Source of the DNA: Calditrichota bacterium
Lineage (GTDB): Bacteria; Electryoneota; RPQS01
NCBI GenBank assembly: GCA_020057985.1
Contig: JAGVEU010000235.1
Coordinates: forward strand, 1 to 7,277
Reading direction: 5' to 3'
Length of the DNA stretch: 7,277 bases
Under the pieces are notes generated by a model. The model was not told the origin of the DNA. It saw nothing but the letters and a program-made list of their open reading frames with translations, and did no database searches. Shown piece by piece: positions 5,981 to 7,277 of this stretch (position 1 is the stretch's first letter; every line of letters starts with the position of its first letter). The position numbers were made by a program, and so were the translations under genes.

Positions 5981-7277
5981 TTACGAACCCGATACCGCTG
6001 CAAGCGCGGCTCGGAGCGAAGACTCCGAATCAATGAGGAAGTTGGCGCGCGTGACCACGGATTCGCCCTCGCGCAGCCCTTCGATCACTTCTATTCGTGT
6101 TCCCGATCTCTGACCCACCTTCACGGCGCGAGGCTCGAATAGTCCATCGCCCACCGAGACAAACACCATGTTGCCTCGTCCCGATGGAATGATGGCATCC
6201 GATGGGATTATCAGCGACTGGTGAGGAATGCTTTGGAAAAGAACCTCAGCAAACATCTCCGGCTTGAGCTCTCCGCTTGTGTTTTCGACAGTAAGCCGCA
6301 ACTTGAGGGTACGACTCTGCGGGTCGAGAACCGGATCAACAAACTCGATCTTGCCCTTGAAAACGCGATCAGGGAGCGACCACAAGGTTACTGAAGCGGG
6401 AGTTCCGATCTTTGCCCGAGCGACATCAGATTGGTAGGCGTCCGCCAACACCCAGACTGAACTCAGATCCGTGATTTCATAAGCTGCTTCGCCGGGGTTG
6501 AGTGCCGAGCCTTCGACGACGTTTTTTACAGTAACTACTCCGGTCACAGGGGAAACGACAGTCAAAGACTTCACGATCTCGCCGATTTGCTCGAGATGGG
6601 TAATCTGCTTTTCGGTCACGTCCCAGAGCGCGAGCTTTTTTCTGGCGGCAGCGATCATTGCGCTGTCATTCGCTGACATGCGGCTGCTTATGCTTGCACG
6701 GGCGAGCAGATACTCCTGCTGTGCCGCATAGAGTTCCGGACTGTAGAAGGTGAAGAGTTCTTCGCCCTGCCTGACAGAGCGACCGGCAAAATCCACGAAG
6801 ACGCGCTCAACATAGCCGGACACTTTGACGGTGATCTTGCTGACCTTCGTCGGATTCACCTGCACACGACCAACTGTCCGCCAGTCTTCACTAATGCTGT
6901 CACGTGTGACCGGAGCCGTTCGCAGACCGATCAATTGCTGCCGCTTGGCATCAATAGTCACACCTGCGCGGCCTGACACAGTCTCCGCGCCACCGCTATT
7001 CTCATCCTCATAGACAGGAACATAGTCCATACCCATCTCATCTTTACGGGGAACGGGCGATGTTTGTTTGGGGTCCATCGGAGAGCGATAGAAGGCGATC
7101 TTACGTTCCTTGCCGGAGCTTGCTGATTCTTTTTTGGCAGAGCCCTTCATCTTTACCAGTTTCATGCCGCAAAGCGGGCAGTCACTTGGACGGTCTGAGA
7201 TAATCGTCGGGTGCATCGGGCACTGATATTTATTCGCTGCATCCGTCGCGGGTTCGGTCGCCTCGTCAGATACAGAT
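5981..7277 (-). CDS. cusB: Periplasmic adaptor (membrane fusion protein) CusB, N-terminus beyond window
   Basis: The frame is open to the right edge and gives 431 visible residues ending at TAA 5981-5983. The ATG at 7216 is not the start: it is the Met of a YQCPMHP motif that begins upstream of it. Numbering from the first visible codon, residues 17-43 are a heavy-metal-binding domain (YQCPMHP, then CPLCGMKLVK, with C19, C33, C36, M21 and H22). Residues 63-90 are a second, Cys-free copy (YRSPMDP to MGMDYVPVYEDE) of the kind usual in CusB proteins. The adaptor core follows: lipoyl half (154-182, GYVERVFVDFAGRSVRQGEELF, then YSPELYAAQQEYL), helical hairpin (about 183-236), second lipoyl half (about 238-270, PVTGVVTVKNVVEG), beta-barrel and membrane-proximal region to 431. 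There is no C-terminal CusF fusion. CusB links CusA to the outer-membrane channel and delivers metal to the pump. The signal peptide and start lie outside the window. Confidence 0.94.
   Translation of the reverse strand, partial: SVSDEATEPATDAANKYQCPMHPTIISDRPSDCPLCGMKLVKMKGSAKKESASSGKERKIAFYRSPMDPKQTSPVPRKDEMGMDYVPVYEDENSGGAETVSGRAGVTIDAKRQQLIGLRTAPVTRDSISEDWRTVGRVQVNPTKVSKITVKVSGYVERVFVDFAGRSVRQGEELFTFYSPELYAAQQEYLLARASISSRMSANDSAMIAAARKKLALWDVTEKQITHLEQIGEIVKSLTVVSPVTGVVTVKNVVEGSALNPGEAAYEITDLSSVWVLADAYQSDVARAKIGTPASVTLWSLPDRVFKGKIEFVDPVLDPQSRTLKLRLTVENTSGELKPEMFAEVLFQSIPHQSLIIPSDAIIPSGRGNMVFVSVGDGLFEPRAVKVGQRSGTRIEVIEGLREGESVVTRANFLIDSESSLRAALAAVSGS

Noticed and set aside
5981..7216. CusB starting at the ATG at 7216
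   Set aside because: That Met is inside the conserved YQCPMHP metal-binding motif, the frame stays open to the window edge, and a start there would remove the signal peptide that a periplasmic adaptor needs.
1..7277. CRISPR array, tRNA, rRNA or riboswitch
   Set aside because: No regularly spaced direct repeats, no cloverleaf-like segments and no recognisable riboswitch core were seen; nearly the whole window is protein-coding.

Overview
The window holds most of a copper/silver efflux operon on the minus strand, followed by the tail of an insertion-sequence transposase on the plus strand. The host is a diderm (Gram-negative-type) bacterium, because the operon encodes a tripartite RND pump that must span two membranes and a lipoprotein with a CKK-type mature N-terminus. 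Base composition looks mid-range by eye. The lipoprotein's Ig-like plus YVTN-propeller build and the IS4-type transposase would suit the Bacteroidota/Ignavibacteria/FCB side of the tree. That placement is an inference and weakly supported.

Layout in the direction of operon transcription (right to left): (1) 7277-5981, cusB, the periplasmic adaptor, whose start lies beyond the right edge; it has two N-terminal heavy-metal-binding motifs, one with Cys and one without. (2) 5978-2706, cusA, a complete 1090-residue heavy-metal RND transporter that keeps the three-Met copper site and the proton-relay residues. Only 2 nt separate it from cusB. (3) 2692-2084, a small membrane-anchored protein with a Met/His/Cys-rich segment and two tandem TRASH/YHS-like metal-binding domains, starting 13 nt after cusA with a clear ribosome binding site. 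(4) 1970-498, after a 113-nt gap, a lipoprotein with an Ig-like domain carrying a very Met-rich insertion (15 Met in 37 residues), then a YVTN-type beta-propeller. (5) 458-432, a hairpin with A/T flanks that closes the operon. To its left, 1-261 is the C-terminal end of an IS4-family transposase that converges on the operon.

Working model: CusA and CusB, with an outer-membrane factor not seen here and probably encoded upstream, export Cu(I)/Ag(I). No CusF-like chaperone is present in the window. The tandem TRASH protein and the Met-rich propeller lipoprotein sit where extra periplasmic metal handlers would be expected, and they are the least familiar parts of the locus. Their metal roles are inferred from residue content and gene order only.
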